Below are positions 46,362 through 55,364 of a DNA stretch of 64,000 nt, one piece after another. A model generated the notes under the pieces. The model was not told where the DNA came from, made no database searches, and saw nothing but the letters and a program-made list of their open reading frames with translations. The position numbers and the translations under genes are program-made. This DNA comes from Hyphomonas sp. L-53-1-40. Its GTDB lineage: Bacteria; Pseudomonadota; Alphaproteobacteria; Caulobacterales; Hyphomonadaceae. Position 1 is the first letter of the stretch. Each line of letters starts with the position of its first letter. The stretch spans positions 372,001-436,000 of the forward strand of contig NZ_AWFI01000012.1 of assembly GCF_000682775.1 (NCBI RefSeq), given 5' to 3'.

Positions 46362-47374
46362 TTGATGGGTGTTCGCTTGCGAGGCTTGAGCTTGGTGCGC
46401 TTGAACTTCTCGCCTTTCAGCGGGGAGACCGTTTTCTCTCCAGAGGCCGGTCCCGGCTTCCCGCCTGAGCGGGGGGCGGTCCTGTCAGGGCGCCGGTCTG
46501 GCTTGCCTGACCGTTCGGGACGTTCAGCCCGCGCGGGACGATCCGGACGCCCACTCCGTTCTGCCCGATCTGAGCGCTCTGGCCGCTCCGGTCGCGGCTT
46601 GCGGGGACGGGGCATGTCACCTCTCAGCAAGGCTTCGCGTTCACGGCCACTGATCGGACGCCACTTGCCTTCCGGCAAACCTGCAAGCTCCAGCGGCCCA
46701 ACACGCACACGCATCAGGTCCACAACATGCAGCTCTACCAGTTGGCACATACGCCGGATCTGGCGGTTGCGGCCTTCGTTCAGGATAAATTTCAACTCCT
46801 GCTGTTTCACTTGCTCGACGATGGCAGGTTTCAGCTGGCGACCATCCAGCTCGAGACCATGACGCAACTTGCCCAGCTTTTCGGGCGTAACATCGCCCTT
46901 CACCTTGACCAGGTATTCCTTGTCGAGCTGGCTCTCCGGCCCAATCACGGCCTTTGCCAACACGCCGTCTTCGGACAAGATCAACAAGCCGCGGGAATCC
47001 TTGTCGAGCCGACCGAGGGGCGCAAGCTTGTTGTAGCGCCCCGGAATAGCGTGACTTTTTCCTGAAAGACTATCGCCTGAGATGAGCCGCACAGCGGGAA
47101 TTTCATCACCCTCCGGCGTGCCCGAAACAATACCGATCGGTTTGTGGAACAGGATGGAAAGTTGGTTATCGAGCCGACGTGCAGCCTTCTGCGCCAGATC
47201 CAACGTCTGACCGGTCTCGATCTTCTGGCCGGAGACCGCTTTCTCGCCGTCGACCTTCACCAGGCCCTGCTCAATCAGGGAGTCCGCCTCGCGCCGCGAG
47301 CAAACGCCTTCCAGCGCCAGCCATTTGTTGATCCGCAAGGGCTCGTCGCCGGAATAGGTTTTGGTCCAGGCCAT
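46358..47374 (-). CDS. 23S rRNA pseudouridine synthase, RluF/RluB-like, with a basic C-terminal tail
   Basis: 338 residues. An S4 RNA-binding domain (RINKWLALEGVCSRREADSL) precedes the RsuA/RluB-type catalytic domain, with catalytic Asp124 in LGRLDKDSRGLLIL and the conserved NEGRNRQIRRMCQL. The sequence resembles RluF. The last about 85 residues are low-complexity Arg/Pro/Glu/Asp (for example RPERPERSDRAERSGRPDRP), a feature of many alphaproteobacterial members that probably aids RNA binding. Start at 47374, with GGAGG slightly distant. Overlaps gntK by 4 bases. Divergent from the MFS gene. Confidence 0.88.
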   Translation of the reverse strand: MAWTKTYSGDEPLRINKWLALEGVCSRREADSLIEQGLVKVDGEKAVSGQKIETGQTLDLAQKAARRLDNQLSILFHKPIGIVSGTPEGDEIPAVRLISGDSLSGKSHAIPGRYNKLAPLGRLDKDSRGLLILSEDGVLAKAVIGPESQLDKEYLVKVKGDVTPEKLGKLRHGLELDGRQLKPAIVEQVKQQELKFILNEGRNRQIRRMCQLVELHVVDLMRVRVGPLELAGLPEGKWRPISGREREALLRGDMPRPRKPRPERPERSDRAERSGRPDRPARAERPERSGKPDRRPDRTAPRSGGKPGPASGEKTVSPLKGEKFKRTKLKPRKRTPIK

Positions 47375-47499
47375 GGCGTGTCGCGCCTCCGTGCAATGTT
47401 GCGGCCCGTCATATCGGCGCGCGCCGCCCCCCGCAACATTCAGTCGACATTGTGGGGCATTTCCGGCATAGGCGCAGCCCCAACGGAGATGATTGAATA

Positions 47500-48675
47500 A
47501 TGACGGACCGCCGCACTGCAGCGCCCCTGCTCGCCTTTGGCCTGTTAGTCCTCGGGACCATTCTCGGCCTTGCCGGGACAGATTTGGTCCTGCCTGCCGT
47601 TCCGTCCTTGCCGGAAACCTTGGGGGGCTCGCAGGCGATGGCGCAGCTGGTGCTGGCCGCCTTCGTGGCAGGTGGTTGTATGGGTCTGCTGGCCTTCGGT
47701 GAACTCGGCGCACGGATCGACCAGCGTAACTTGTTGGTCATCTCGCTTGCGGCCTATGCGCTGGTTTCGTTCGCCTGCATGGCCGCGCCGTCCCTGTCCG
47801 TCTTGGTTGGCCTGCGGTTCTTGCAAGGTCTGACCGGATCTGCCGCAGCTGTGTTTGCTCCAGGCATGATCCGCGCCATGTTTTCCGAGGAGAAAGCCGT
47901 TGGCGCACTTGGCTTCATGGCGAGCATAGAATCCTTGATCCCTGCCCTTGCCCCTGTGCTCGGCGTCTGGCTGCTGATGGCATTCGGCTGGAAAAGTTCC
48001 TTTCTTGCCCTGGGTATCTTGAGCCTAGGCGTTGCGGCGCTCGTCGCCATACTGCGTCATCGCCTGCCCGCGCCGCCGTCGACGCGGGCGCCGGGCAGCT
48101 ATCTGCGCCACGTGATCAATCCGGTCTTCCTGCGCTATGCCCTGAGTCAGGCCTTCACACTCGCCGGACTGCTTATCTTTGTGTTCGGCGCACCGGCCAT
48201 GATCACCAAGGGTCTTGGCGGCGCCCTGGGCGACTTCATCATCATGCAGGTTACAGGGATTGCGTTCTTCATTGCAGGATCGAACTTTGCCGGCAAGCTA
48301 TCCGCACGGTTCGAACCTGAACCGATGATCCTGTTCGGATCGGCTATGTCCGCCGCAGGCTTGGCTGGTATCCTGATTTACGCACTGGCGGGTGGCACAG
48401 CACCACTCATGCTCGCCGCCCTGTTCGTGCCGGTCAATCTCGGCCTCGGTTTTCGTGGACCTCCCGGTTTCTATCGCGCGGTCGTCGCTGCGCGCGGAGA
48501 TGATGCGCGCGGGTCGGCGCTCGTCCTCGTTGCCATCCTTTCCACGACTGCTGCCGGCACGGCGATCGCCGCGCCGTTCGTCACATTTGGCATGGTACCA
48601 CTCGCTGTGATCGGGACAGCAGTCTCCTGCGCCTCGGTCCTGTGCTTAATCGCCTTGCCAAAGCTCAGCACCTGA
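47500..48675 (+). CDS. MFS exporter of the Bcr/CflA type
   Basis: 391 residues, about 12 transmembrane helices. N-terminal LVLGTILGLAGTDLVLPAVPSLPETLGGS and the first helix pair around VAGGCMGLLAFGELGARIDQRNLL match the drug:H+ antiporter-1 family, including bicyclomycin-type exporters. The specific substrate is unknown. Ends 7 bases from the convergent acyl-CoA dehydrogenase gene and diverges from the pseudouridine synthase gene across 125 bases. Confidence 0.88.
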   Translation: MTDRRTAAPLLAFGLLVLGTILGLAGTDLVLPAVPSLPETLGGSQAMAQLVLAAFVAGGCMGLLAFGELGARIDQRNLLVISLAAYALVSFACMAAPSLSVLVGLRFLQGLTGSAAAVFAPGMIRAMFSEEKAVGALGFMASIESLIPALAPVLGVWLLMAFGWKSSFLALGILSLGVAALVAILRHRLPAPPSTRAPGSYLRHVINPVFLRYALSQAFTLAGLLIFVFGAPAMITKGLGGALGDFIIMQVTGIAFFIAGSNFAGKLSARFEPEPMILFGSAMSAAGLAGILIYALAGGTAPLMLAALFVPVNLGLGFRGPPGFYRAVVAARGDDARGSALVLVAILSTTAAGTAIAAPFVTFGMVPLAVIGTAVSCASVLCLIALPKLST

Positions 48676-48682
48676 GCCGAAA

Positions 48683-50455
48683 TCACGCGATACCGAACAG
48701 AGCTTCGCTATTGTCGAGGAAAGGGGAGCCGCCTTCGGTGATGCCGGAGACACGGCCCGGCGCGGTTGCCAGAACAGTCTCGGAAAAGAAGCCCGCAAGT
48801 GCCAGTTGGCGTGCCCGGAAGCTGCCTTCCTCACCGCGTGCAGCAACAGCTGCCCGCGTCAGGAAGTGCCCGCCAATCACGTCTCCCGCCAGCGCGAGAT
48901 AGGCCGTCGCGCCCGCAAGTGCCTTGTCCTGGTCGCGATCCTTCATCGCTTCCAGCATCCAGTCACTGGCCTCGCGCAGGGCTTCGGCGCCCGCGCGCAG
49001 GCGGTCTGCAATCTGCACAAGCTGTGGGTCATTGGTCGCGCGGGCATCTGCCGCCGTTGCCTCGACCTCACCCAACATCACTCGCATGGACTCACCATTC
49101 GTACCGGTCAGTTTACGCCCGACAAGGTCGATGGCCTGAATGCCATTCGTGCCTTCATAGATCGGGGCAATCCGGGAGTCGCGATAAAGTTGGCCTGCGA
49201 GTGTCTCGCCCATAAAGCCCATGCCGCCATGTATTTGCACACCAAGGCTCGCCACATCGACGCCCATATCCGTGCACCATGCCTTGGCAATTGGCGTCAG
49301 CAGGTCTTCCCGCATCTTTGCAGCTGCGCGTGTGGTTTCATCCGGGGACGCCTCGGCGAGGTCTGCGGCGACCCCACAGGCATAACAGATCGCGCGCGCC
49401 GCAGCAACGCGGGCGCGCATGGTCGTCAGGGTACGGCGCACATCCGCATGATGCAGGATCGGAGCGGGCCCTTCAACGCCCGGCGCCTTGCCTTGCTTGC
49501 GCTCCTGCGCATATTCGAGTGCCGTCTGGTAGGCCGCCTCGCCTACCGCCACGCCCTCTAGCCCGACGTTGAGGCGTGCGGAATTCATCATGGTGAACAT
49601 ACAGGCCAAGCCCTTGTTCTCCTGACCGATCAGCCATCCGGTCGCGCCATCATATTCCATCACACAGGTCGGCGAGGCGTGGATGCCCATCTTCTTTTCC
49701 AGACCGATACATTTGACGGCATTGCGTGCGCCGAGGCTACCATCCGCTTCAACCATAAACTTCGGCACGATGAAGAGAGAGATGCCGCGCGAACCTGCAG
49801 GCGCATCCGGCAAGCGCGCCAGGACCAGGTGTATGATGTTCTCGGCGACATCATGGTCGCCCCATGTGATGAATATCTTCTGCCCACTGATGGCGTAGCT
49901 GCCATCTTCCCTCGGCACGGCTCTTGTCTTGAGCGCGCCAACATCCGAACCGGCCTGCGGCTCCGTCAAATTCATGGTGCCGGTCCAATTGCCGGCCACG
50001 AGGTTGGGAAGATACATCTGCTTCTGGTCATCTGTGCCGTGTGCCAGCAGGGCCTCAACTGCGCCGAAGCTGAGCATGGGGCAGAGCCCGAACGACATGT
50101 TGGCCGCGTGGAACATCTCCATGACCGCCAAGGCGAGCGCCTTCGGCAGGCCTTGCCCGCCCCATTCCTCTGGCGCCGACAGGCCCATCCATCCACCCTC
50201 CCGGAATTGGGCGTAGGCATCAGCAAATCCCGGCGCGGCCTTCACCCCATCCTCGGTCAGTACGGCACCGTGCGCGTCGCCAGATGCATTGAGCGGCGCC
50301 AATACATCACGTGCCAGCTTGTTGGCTTCTTCCAGGATCGGCGTGATCAACTCGGGATCATAGTTACTGAATGCCTCCAACCCTTCCAATCGGGACAGAC
50401 CCGCAACGGACTGGAGCGCGAACGCCATATCGTTGAGCGGAGCGTCGTAGGCCAT
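48683..50455 (-). CDS. Acyl-CoA dehydrogenase with extended C-terminal domain
   Basis: 590 residues. Oxidises acyl-CoA to enoyl-CoA with FAD. Typical motifs: GWMGLSAPEEWGGQGLP, MNLTEPQAGSDVGAL, the substrate-binding loop KKMGIHASPTCVMEY and IYEGTNGIQAIDLVGRKL near the C-terminus, with a further about 120-residue helical domain as in the larger ACAD family. The start at 50455 has GGGAGAAA upstream; the frame is open beyond it but not protein-like. Divergent from the YceI lipoprotein gene. Confidence 0.93.
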   Translation of the reverse strand: MAYDAPLNDMAFALQSVAGLSRLEGLEAFSNYDPELITPILEEANKLARDVLAPLNASGDAHGAVLTEDGVKAAPGFADAYAQFREGGWMGLSAPEEWGGQGLPKALALAVMEMFHAANMSFGLCPMLSFGAVEALLAHGTDDQKQMYLPNLVAGNWTGTMNLTEPQAGSDVGALKTRAVPREDGSYAISGQKIFITWGDHDVAENIIHLVLARLPDAPAGSRGISLFIVPKFMVEADGSLGARNAVKCIGLEKKMGIHASPTCVMEYDGATGWLIGQENKGLACMFTMMNSARLNVGLEGVAVGEAAYQTALEYAQERKQGKAPGVEGPAPILHHADVRRTLTTMRARVAAARAICYACGVAADLAEASPDETTRAAAKMREDLLTPIAKAWCTDMGVDVASLGVQIHGGMGFMGETLAGQLYRDSRIAPIYEGTNGIQAIDLVGRKLTGTNGESMRVMLGEVEATAADARATNDPQLVQIADRLRAGAEALREASDWMLEAMKDRDQDKALAGATAYLALAGDVIGGHFLTRAAVAARGEEGSFRARQLALAGFFSETVLATAPGRVSGITEGGSPFLDNSEALFGIA

Positions 50456-50577
50456 GTATTTCTCCCAGAATCCGAATAGGTTATATCCCGAAGAGCATTT
50501 AGCGCGGGGATGGTGCCACGCCAACTGCGCCCTATAATCACCATGACCGAACCAATAGACGTCCAGGAGACACGAAT

Positions 50578-51300
50578 ATGCGCAAAATCCTACTTTCCGC
50601 TTCTGTCCTCGCGCTCGCCGCCTGCGGCGCCGCCGAGACCACTGCCCCTGCAGCAGAGGCCCAAACGCCGGCAACTGAGACAAGTGAAACGGCTGCTCCG
50701 GCTGCAGAAGAGACCGCACCTGCTCCGGAAATGGCTCCGGCCGGCACGTACGTGCTTGATCCCACCCATGCGTCGCTTGTCTGGACGGTGAATCATTTCG
50801 GCCTGTCCAACTACACAGCCCGCTTCACCAAGATGGATGCCACGCTGGAGTTCAATCCTGATGACGCGTCTGCCACATCGCTGACCGTCACGGTCGACCC
50901 GACATCGGTCGAAACAGATTATCCGGGCGATTTCAAAGCGACCCATGCCGATTCGCCTTACGACACGTTCGATGAAGAAATCGCGCAGGATCCAACCTAT
51001 TTCAACGCAGGCGAATACCCCGAGATCACCTTCACCTCGACAGAAATCACAACAACCGGCCCGACCACCGGCACTGTCACAGGCGATCTGACCTTCCTTG
51101 GCGTGACCAAGCCAGTGACGCTGGATGTTACTTACAACGGCACCGCGACCTTCCCGTGGGCCCCGGAACAGCCAAAAATCGGCTTCTCCGCCACCGGTTC
51201 GTTCAATCGTTCCGAATTTGGCCTGTCGAAAATGGTGCCAAACCTGGGTGACACGATCCACCTGACCATCGAGGCGGAATTCGCCAAAGCTGCCGAATAA
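50578..51300 (+). CDS. YceI-family lipoprotein
   Basis: 240 residues. Lipobox LALAAC (Cys16), an Ala/Glu/Pro/Thr-rich linker to about residue 58, then the YceI lipocalin-like barrel: YVLDPTHASLVWTVNHFG, FNAGEYPEITFTSTEI, GDLTFLGVTKPVTLDV and GLSKMVPNLGDTIHLTIEAE. YceI proteins bind polyprenoid or amphiphilic ligands in the periplasm. It lies 18 bases before the cytochrome b561-YceI fusion, suggesting a shared role in a membrane redox or quinone-related process. Confidence 0.9.
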   Translation: MRKILLSASVLALAACGAAETTAPAAEAQTPATETSETAAPAAEETAPAPEMAPAGTYVLDPTHASLVWTVNHFGLSNYTARFTKMDATLEFNPDDASATSLTVTVDPTSVETDYPGDFKATHADSPYDTFDEEIAQDPTYFNAGEYPEITFTSTEITTTGPTTGTVTGDLTFLGVTKPVTLDVTYNGTATFPWAPEQPKIGFSATGSFNRSEFGLSKMVPNLGDTIHLTIEAEFAKAAE

Positions 51301-51318
51301 GACAGGTACATCCTCCAC

Positions 51319-52518
51319 ATGAAGACTGAAACGTCTCGTTACACGATCGTCGCCATCACCCTTCACTGGGTGATGGCAGCCCTTCTACTGTTCATGATCT
51401 GGCTCGGCTGGAACATGGACGATAACGAAGTACGCTTTCAGCTTCACAAATCGATTGGGATCCTGCTCCTGTTCCTCAGCTTGGTCCGGGTGATCTGGCG
51501 CGTCATGAATCCGCCACCGCCACTCCCGGAAGAGATGCCAGCCCATGAAAAGCTGGCGTCTCATCTCGTCCACATGGCATTCTATGGACTGATGGTCATT
51601 TTGCCTTTGGCCGGATGGCTGCTTGTCTCCACCTCCAAGTTCAAGGTGCCGACCGTCTTGTTTGAGACGGTCAGCTGGCCCCACTTGCCCGCGCCGGATT
51701 TCCTGCGCGGAGATATTGCGCACGTCATCATCGAGAACATCCATTCCAAAGGTGCTTGGGTCCTGATCATCCTGCTAGGCCTGCATGTGGCCGGCGCGGT
51801 GAAACATGAATTCGCTGCTGAAGACGGAGTATTGAAAAAGATGTTGCCTGGCTTGTTCGGAAAGCCTGCGACACCCCCCACCGCACGAGGATATGTCCGC
51901 GCCTTCGGAACGGCGATCATTGCCTTTGCCCTCATCGCGATCATACCGATTGCGGGCTCAGGTCAGTCCAGCAGCGCCACACCGCAAACTGACGAGGCCA
52001 TCGCACCCGCAGACGAAGCCATCGACGCGAATTGGGATGTCGATTACGACACTTCCGAAATTCGGTTCACAGGTATGTATGATGGAGCTGAATTCAGCGG
52101 CACCTTTGACGATTGGTCAGCAGATGTGGAATTCCATCCAGAAGCGCTCGATGAGTCTCGTGTGCTCGTAACGGTCCGGACAGCTACTGCCGATGCCGGC
52201 AAGAAGCTCTACAATGACAGCCTGAAGGGCCCGGAATGGTTCGACACGACCACCTATCCTGACGCCAAGATCAGCCTGAGCAATTTCAGCAAAACGGACA
52301 CCGGCTACAATGCGGACGCTGCAATATCGCTGAAGTCCGAGTTGGTAACGGTACCGCTCGACTTCTCACTTGAAATCGATGGCGACACCGCGATGCTGGC
52401 TGGAAAAGCGGTTATGAGTCGCAAGGCCTTCAATCTCGGCCAAGACTCTGATCCCTCTGGAAGCTGGGTTGGCGATGAAATCACAATCTCCGTAACGGGA
52501 ACCGCCACGCGCAAATAA
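51319..52518 (+). CDS. Cytochrome b561-YceI fusion protein
   Basis: 399 residues. N-terminal cytochrome b561-like domain (about 5-175) with four transmembrane helices and candidate heme ligands His16, His43, His85 and His156. A further helix (about 193-212) is followed by a periplasmic YceI-like barrel (about 225-395: VDYDTSEIRFTGMYDGAEF, EWFDTTTYPDAKISLSNF, SRKAFNLGQDSDPSG). The fused architecture suggests that electron transfer from membrane quinone and isoprenoid binding are linked. Tandem with the YceI lipoprotein. Confidence 0.87.
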   Translation: MKTETSRYTIVAITLHWVMAALLLFMIWLGWNMDDNEVRFQLHKSIGILLLFLSLVRVIWRVMNPPPPLPEEMPAHEKLASHLVHMAFYGLMVILPLAGWLLVSTSKFKVPTVLFETVSWPHLPAPDFLRGDIAHVIIENIHSKGAWVLIILLGLHVAGAVKHEFAAEDGVLKKMLPGLFGKPATPPTARGYVRAFGTAIIAFALIAIIPIAGSGQSSSATPQTDEAIAPADEAIDANWDVDYDTSEIRFTGMYDGAEFSGTFDDWSADVEFHPEALDESRVLVTVRTATADAGKKLYNDSLKGPEWFDTTTYPDAKISLSNFSKTDTGYNADAAISLKSELVTVPLDFSLEIDGDTAMLAGKAVMSRKAFNLGQDSDPSGSWVGDEITISVTGTATRK

Positions 52519-52566
52519 TGCACGGGTGGCTTCCGGGGCCGCGACGCGAATGCTAAGCCCGCGCGC

Positions 52567-53508
52567 ATGACTGCCATCGCTCCCATCGAATCCAGCACGC
52601 TTCAGCTGGCTGCCAGCTTCCTGCGCAAGGGCGGGCTGGTCGCCATGCCGACCGAGACCGTATATGGTCTCGCCTGCGATGCATCAAACCCTGACGCGGT
52701 GGCACGACTATACGCAGCCAAGGGGCGTCCCAGCTTCAACCCCCTGATCGCGCATGTTGCTTCACTGGAAATGGCGCAAGCCGAAGCCGTGTTTTGCGAC
52801 GCAGCGTTCACACTCGCACAGGCGTTCTGGCCGGGCCCACTTACCTTGGTCTTGCCGGTGGCGTCGACGGGGACGGTTTGCGACCTGGCGCGGTCCGGCC
52901 TGGATTCAATCGCCATCCGCATGCCAGCCCATCCCGGCGCGCGCAGCCTGATCGCGGGCTTCGGTCGTCCGGTTGTCGCACCGTCGGCCAACCGGTCCGG
53001 TCATATCAGCCCGACGCTGGCCGAACACGTCAAAGCCGATCTCGACGGCAAGGTCGACCTGATCCTCGACGGTGGGCCGTGCACGCAAGGCATCGAATCC
53101 ACCATTGTCTCATTGGTCGGTGACCAGCCAACACTCCTGCGCGCCGGCACAGTCGAGACCTCCGCCCTCGAAGCGGTTCTGGGCACGTCACTCGCGCGCG
53201 CCGGCGAAGACGATAGCATTGCCGCCCCCGGCCAGCTGAAAAGCCACTATGCACCGAATGCCCGCTTACGTCTCAATGCGAGCGCCCCCGAAGCAGGGGA
53301 GGCCTGGCTAGGCTTCGGCCCGGATGGGGCAAATGGGCTCAACCTCTCACCAGCTGGCAACGTGACCGAAGCTGCTGCAAACCTGTTCGCCATGCTGAGG
53401 CAACTGGATGCAGAGGCCGACCGCATCGCTGTCGCGCACATTCCGAATGAGGGTCTTGGCGAAGCCATCAATGATCGCCTCGCTCGGGCCGCGCACCGAG
53501 ATGAATGA
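52567..53508 (+). CDS. L-threonylcarbamoyladenylate synthase (Sua5/TsaC family)
   Basis: 313 residues, the two-domain Sua5 type. Makes threonylcarbamoyl-AMP for the t6A37 tRNA modification. The YrdC domain reads GGLVAMPTETVYGLACDA, KGRPSFNPLIAHV, FWPGPLTLVL and ILDGGPCTQGIESTIV. The C-terminal Sua5 domain follows, with APGQLKSHYAPNARLRL. Lies 48 bases before the FAD dehydrogenase gene. Confidence 0.93.
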   Translation: MTAIAPIESSTLQLAASFLRKGGLVAMPTETVYGLACDASNPDAVARLYAAKGRPSFNPLIAHVASLEMAQAEAVFCDAAFTLAQAFWPGPLTLVLPVASTGTVCDLARSGLDSIAIRMPAHPGARSLIAGFGRPVVAPSANRSGHISPTLAEHVKADLDGKVDLILDGGPCTQGIESTIVSLVGDQPTLLRAGTVETSALEAVLGTSLARAGEDDSIAAPGQLKSHYAPNARLRLNASAPEAGEAWLGFGPDGANGLNLSPAGNVTEAAANLFAMLRQLDAEADRIAVAHIPNEGLGEAINDRLARAAHRDE

Positions 53509-53556
53509 TGGAAGCAACAAACTCGAAATCGCGCAGGGAATGAGTAGGTTTACCCA

Positions 53557-54966
53557 ATGACAGAGCTTAGCCCGGACTTCCTGACCGCCGCCCAAAACCT
53601 GCTCGGCCCGAAAGGGTGGAGCATGGCAGCGGAGGAACTCGCCAAAGTGTCGTCACCCTGGCGCGGCACCTACAAGGGCGAGACGCCTTTCCTCGCAAAG
53701 CCCGCCACAACGGAAGAGACCGCTGCACTGGTGCGACTTTGCAATGAATATGGCGTCGCGATCACACCTCAGGGCGGCAATACCGGCCTGGTTGATGCGG
53801 GCACGCCGCATGGCGAAATCTGTGTGTCGATGCAACGGATGAATGCGGTACGTGCACTCGATGCGTTCAACAATTCGCTCGTGATCGAGGCTGGCGCCCC
53901 CCTTGTCGTGGCGCAGCAAGCGGCCGACGACGCCCAGCGCTTGTTCCCGCTTTCACTCGGCTCGGAAGGCACCGCCACGATTGGCGGCCTGATTTCGACC
54001 AATGCTGGCGGGGTCGCGGTGCTGCGCTATGGCATGATGCGCGACCTGATCCTTGGCCTCGAAGTCGTGCTGCCGAATGGAGATATCTGGAACGGCCTGT
54101 CGGGCCTGCGCAAGAACAATACGGGCTACGATCTGAAACACTTGTTTGCTGGCGCAGAAGGTACGCTCGGTATCATCACGGCTGCGACCCTGAAACTGTT
54201 TCCCAAGGTTCAGCGCGCGAGCGCTTGGGTCACCTGCACAACAGCAAGCGACGTCGTGAAACTGCTCGCAATGGTTCGCGACCATGCCGGCGATACGGTA
54301 ACAAGTTTCGAGATCATCCCTGCGAATGCCCTCGCCATGGTACAGGCAGACGTGCCGGACACACGCGACCCGCTTCCATCTGATTTGCCTTGGCGCGTGC
54401 TGATCGAAATTTCCATGTCCCGCGCCGAACATGCCCGCGACGTTCTGGAAGGCGCACTCGCCGCAGCATATGAGAGCGAACTTGTGCAGGATGCCGTCAT
54501 TGCCGAAAGCGTCGCGCAAGCCGAAAGCTTCTGGCATATCCGAGAGACAATCCCGCTGTCGAAACGAGCATATGGCACCGCGCTGAACCAGGACATCTCC
54601 GTACCGGTTAGCCGCATTCCCGAATTTATCGATGCTTGCAACGCTTCGGTTCTGGAAAAAGTGCCTTCAGCGGAGTTCGTGATCTTCGGTCATGTCGGCG
54701 ATGGCAATCTCCATTATTCTGTTTGCGAGCCAGCCAGCGCAGAGCGTCCAGTTCTACGTGGTCAGGATGAAGCAATCTTTCGTATCATCTATGATCAGGT
54801 CATGAGCTTCGACGGATCCATTAGCGCCGAACACGGTGTTGGGCGGCTGAAACGTGATGAACTGGAACGCATTCGTCCGAAGGCAGCCACCGAAATGATG
54901 CGTGCCATCAAACATGCGCTAGACCCAAACAAGATCATGAACCCCGGTCGCGTCATCAATTCCTGA
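53557..54966 (+). CDS. FAD-linked D-2-hydroxy acid dehydrogenase/oxidase
   Basis: 469 residues. PCMH-type FAD domain: ITPQGGNTGLVDAGTPHG, LGSEGTATIGGLISTNAGG and NNTGYDLKHLFAGAEGTLGI. The C-terminal domain carries VIFGHVGDGNLHYSV and ISAEHGVGRLKRDEL, typical of GlcD/D-2-hydroxyglutarate/D-lactate dehydrogenases. The exact substrate cannot be chosen from the motifs. In tandem with the Sua5-type gene. Confidence 0.9.
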   Translation: MTELSPDFLTAAQNLLGPKGWSMAAEELAKVSSPWRGTYKGETPFLAKPATTEETAALVRLCNEYGVAITPQGGNTGLVDAGTPHGEICVSMQRMNAVRALDAFNNSLVIEAGAPLVVAQQAADDAQRLFPLSLGSEGTATIGGLISTNAGGVAVLRYGMMRDLILGLEVVLPNGDIWNGLSGLRKNNTGYDLKHLFAGAEGTLGIITAATLKLFPKVQRASAWVTCTTASDVVKLLAMVRDHAGDTVTSFEIIPANALAMVQADVPDTRDPLPSDLPWRVLIEISMSRAEHARDVLEGALAAAYESELVQDAVIAESVAQAESFWHIRETIPLSKRAYGTALNQDISVPVSRIPEFIDACNASVLEKVPSAEFVIFGHVGDGNLHYSVCEPASAERPVLRGQDEAIFRIIYDQVMSFDGSISAEHGVGRLKRDELERIRPKAATEMMRAIKHALDPNKIMNPGRVINS

Positions 54967-55031
54967 TCGGGTTCCCAGTTGCCTTCCCGCCCGATCGCTG
55001 TAGCGTCCACAGACCAACGCGGGAGACATAA

Positions 55032-55337
55032 ATGCGTACACACCTTGCCGCCATCGCGCTCATCACGCCGCTGATCGCCTGTGAGCCTACGCCTCCAATC
55101 GTAGGCGGACCGTGCAGCTATGAAACCACAATCATCTCGGCAACGGTGACCGAAGTCGATGAAGACGGCGCTTTGTTCGATGGGCCCGAGGGAGAATTGT
55201 GGGTCCCGGCCTCCTACTTGGGCACGCTGCCGGAAGTCGGAGAGACACTGACGCTGAAACGCGATCAGATCACCGAGGGCACATGCACGCCGGAAATGTA
55301 CGAAGTGGTCGCAGCCGATGTCAGCGACGAGGACTAG
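55032..55337 (+). CDS. Small lipoprotein, function unknown
   Basis: 101 residues with a lipobox LIAC (Cys17) after a short signal peptide, then an acidic beta-rich domain (TIISATVTEVDEDGALFDGP, ELWVPASYL, GETLTLKRDQI) that suggests a small OB- or SH3-like barrel. Two further Cys (residues 28 and 83) could form a disulphide. GGGAGA lies upstream. No family recognised. Confidence 0.72.
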   Translation: MRTHLAAIALITPLIACEPTPPIVGGPCSYETTIISATVTEVDEDGALFDGPEGELWVPASYLGTLPEVGETLTLKRDQITEGTCTPEMYEVVAADVSDED

Positions 55338-55364
55338 CGTCCCGAGCGGCGACTGGAAACGACC

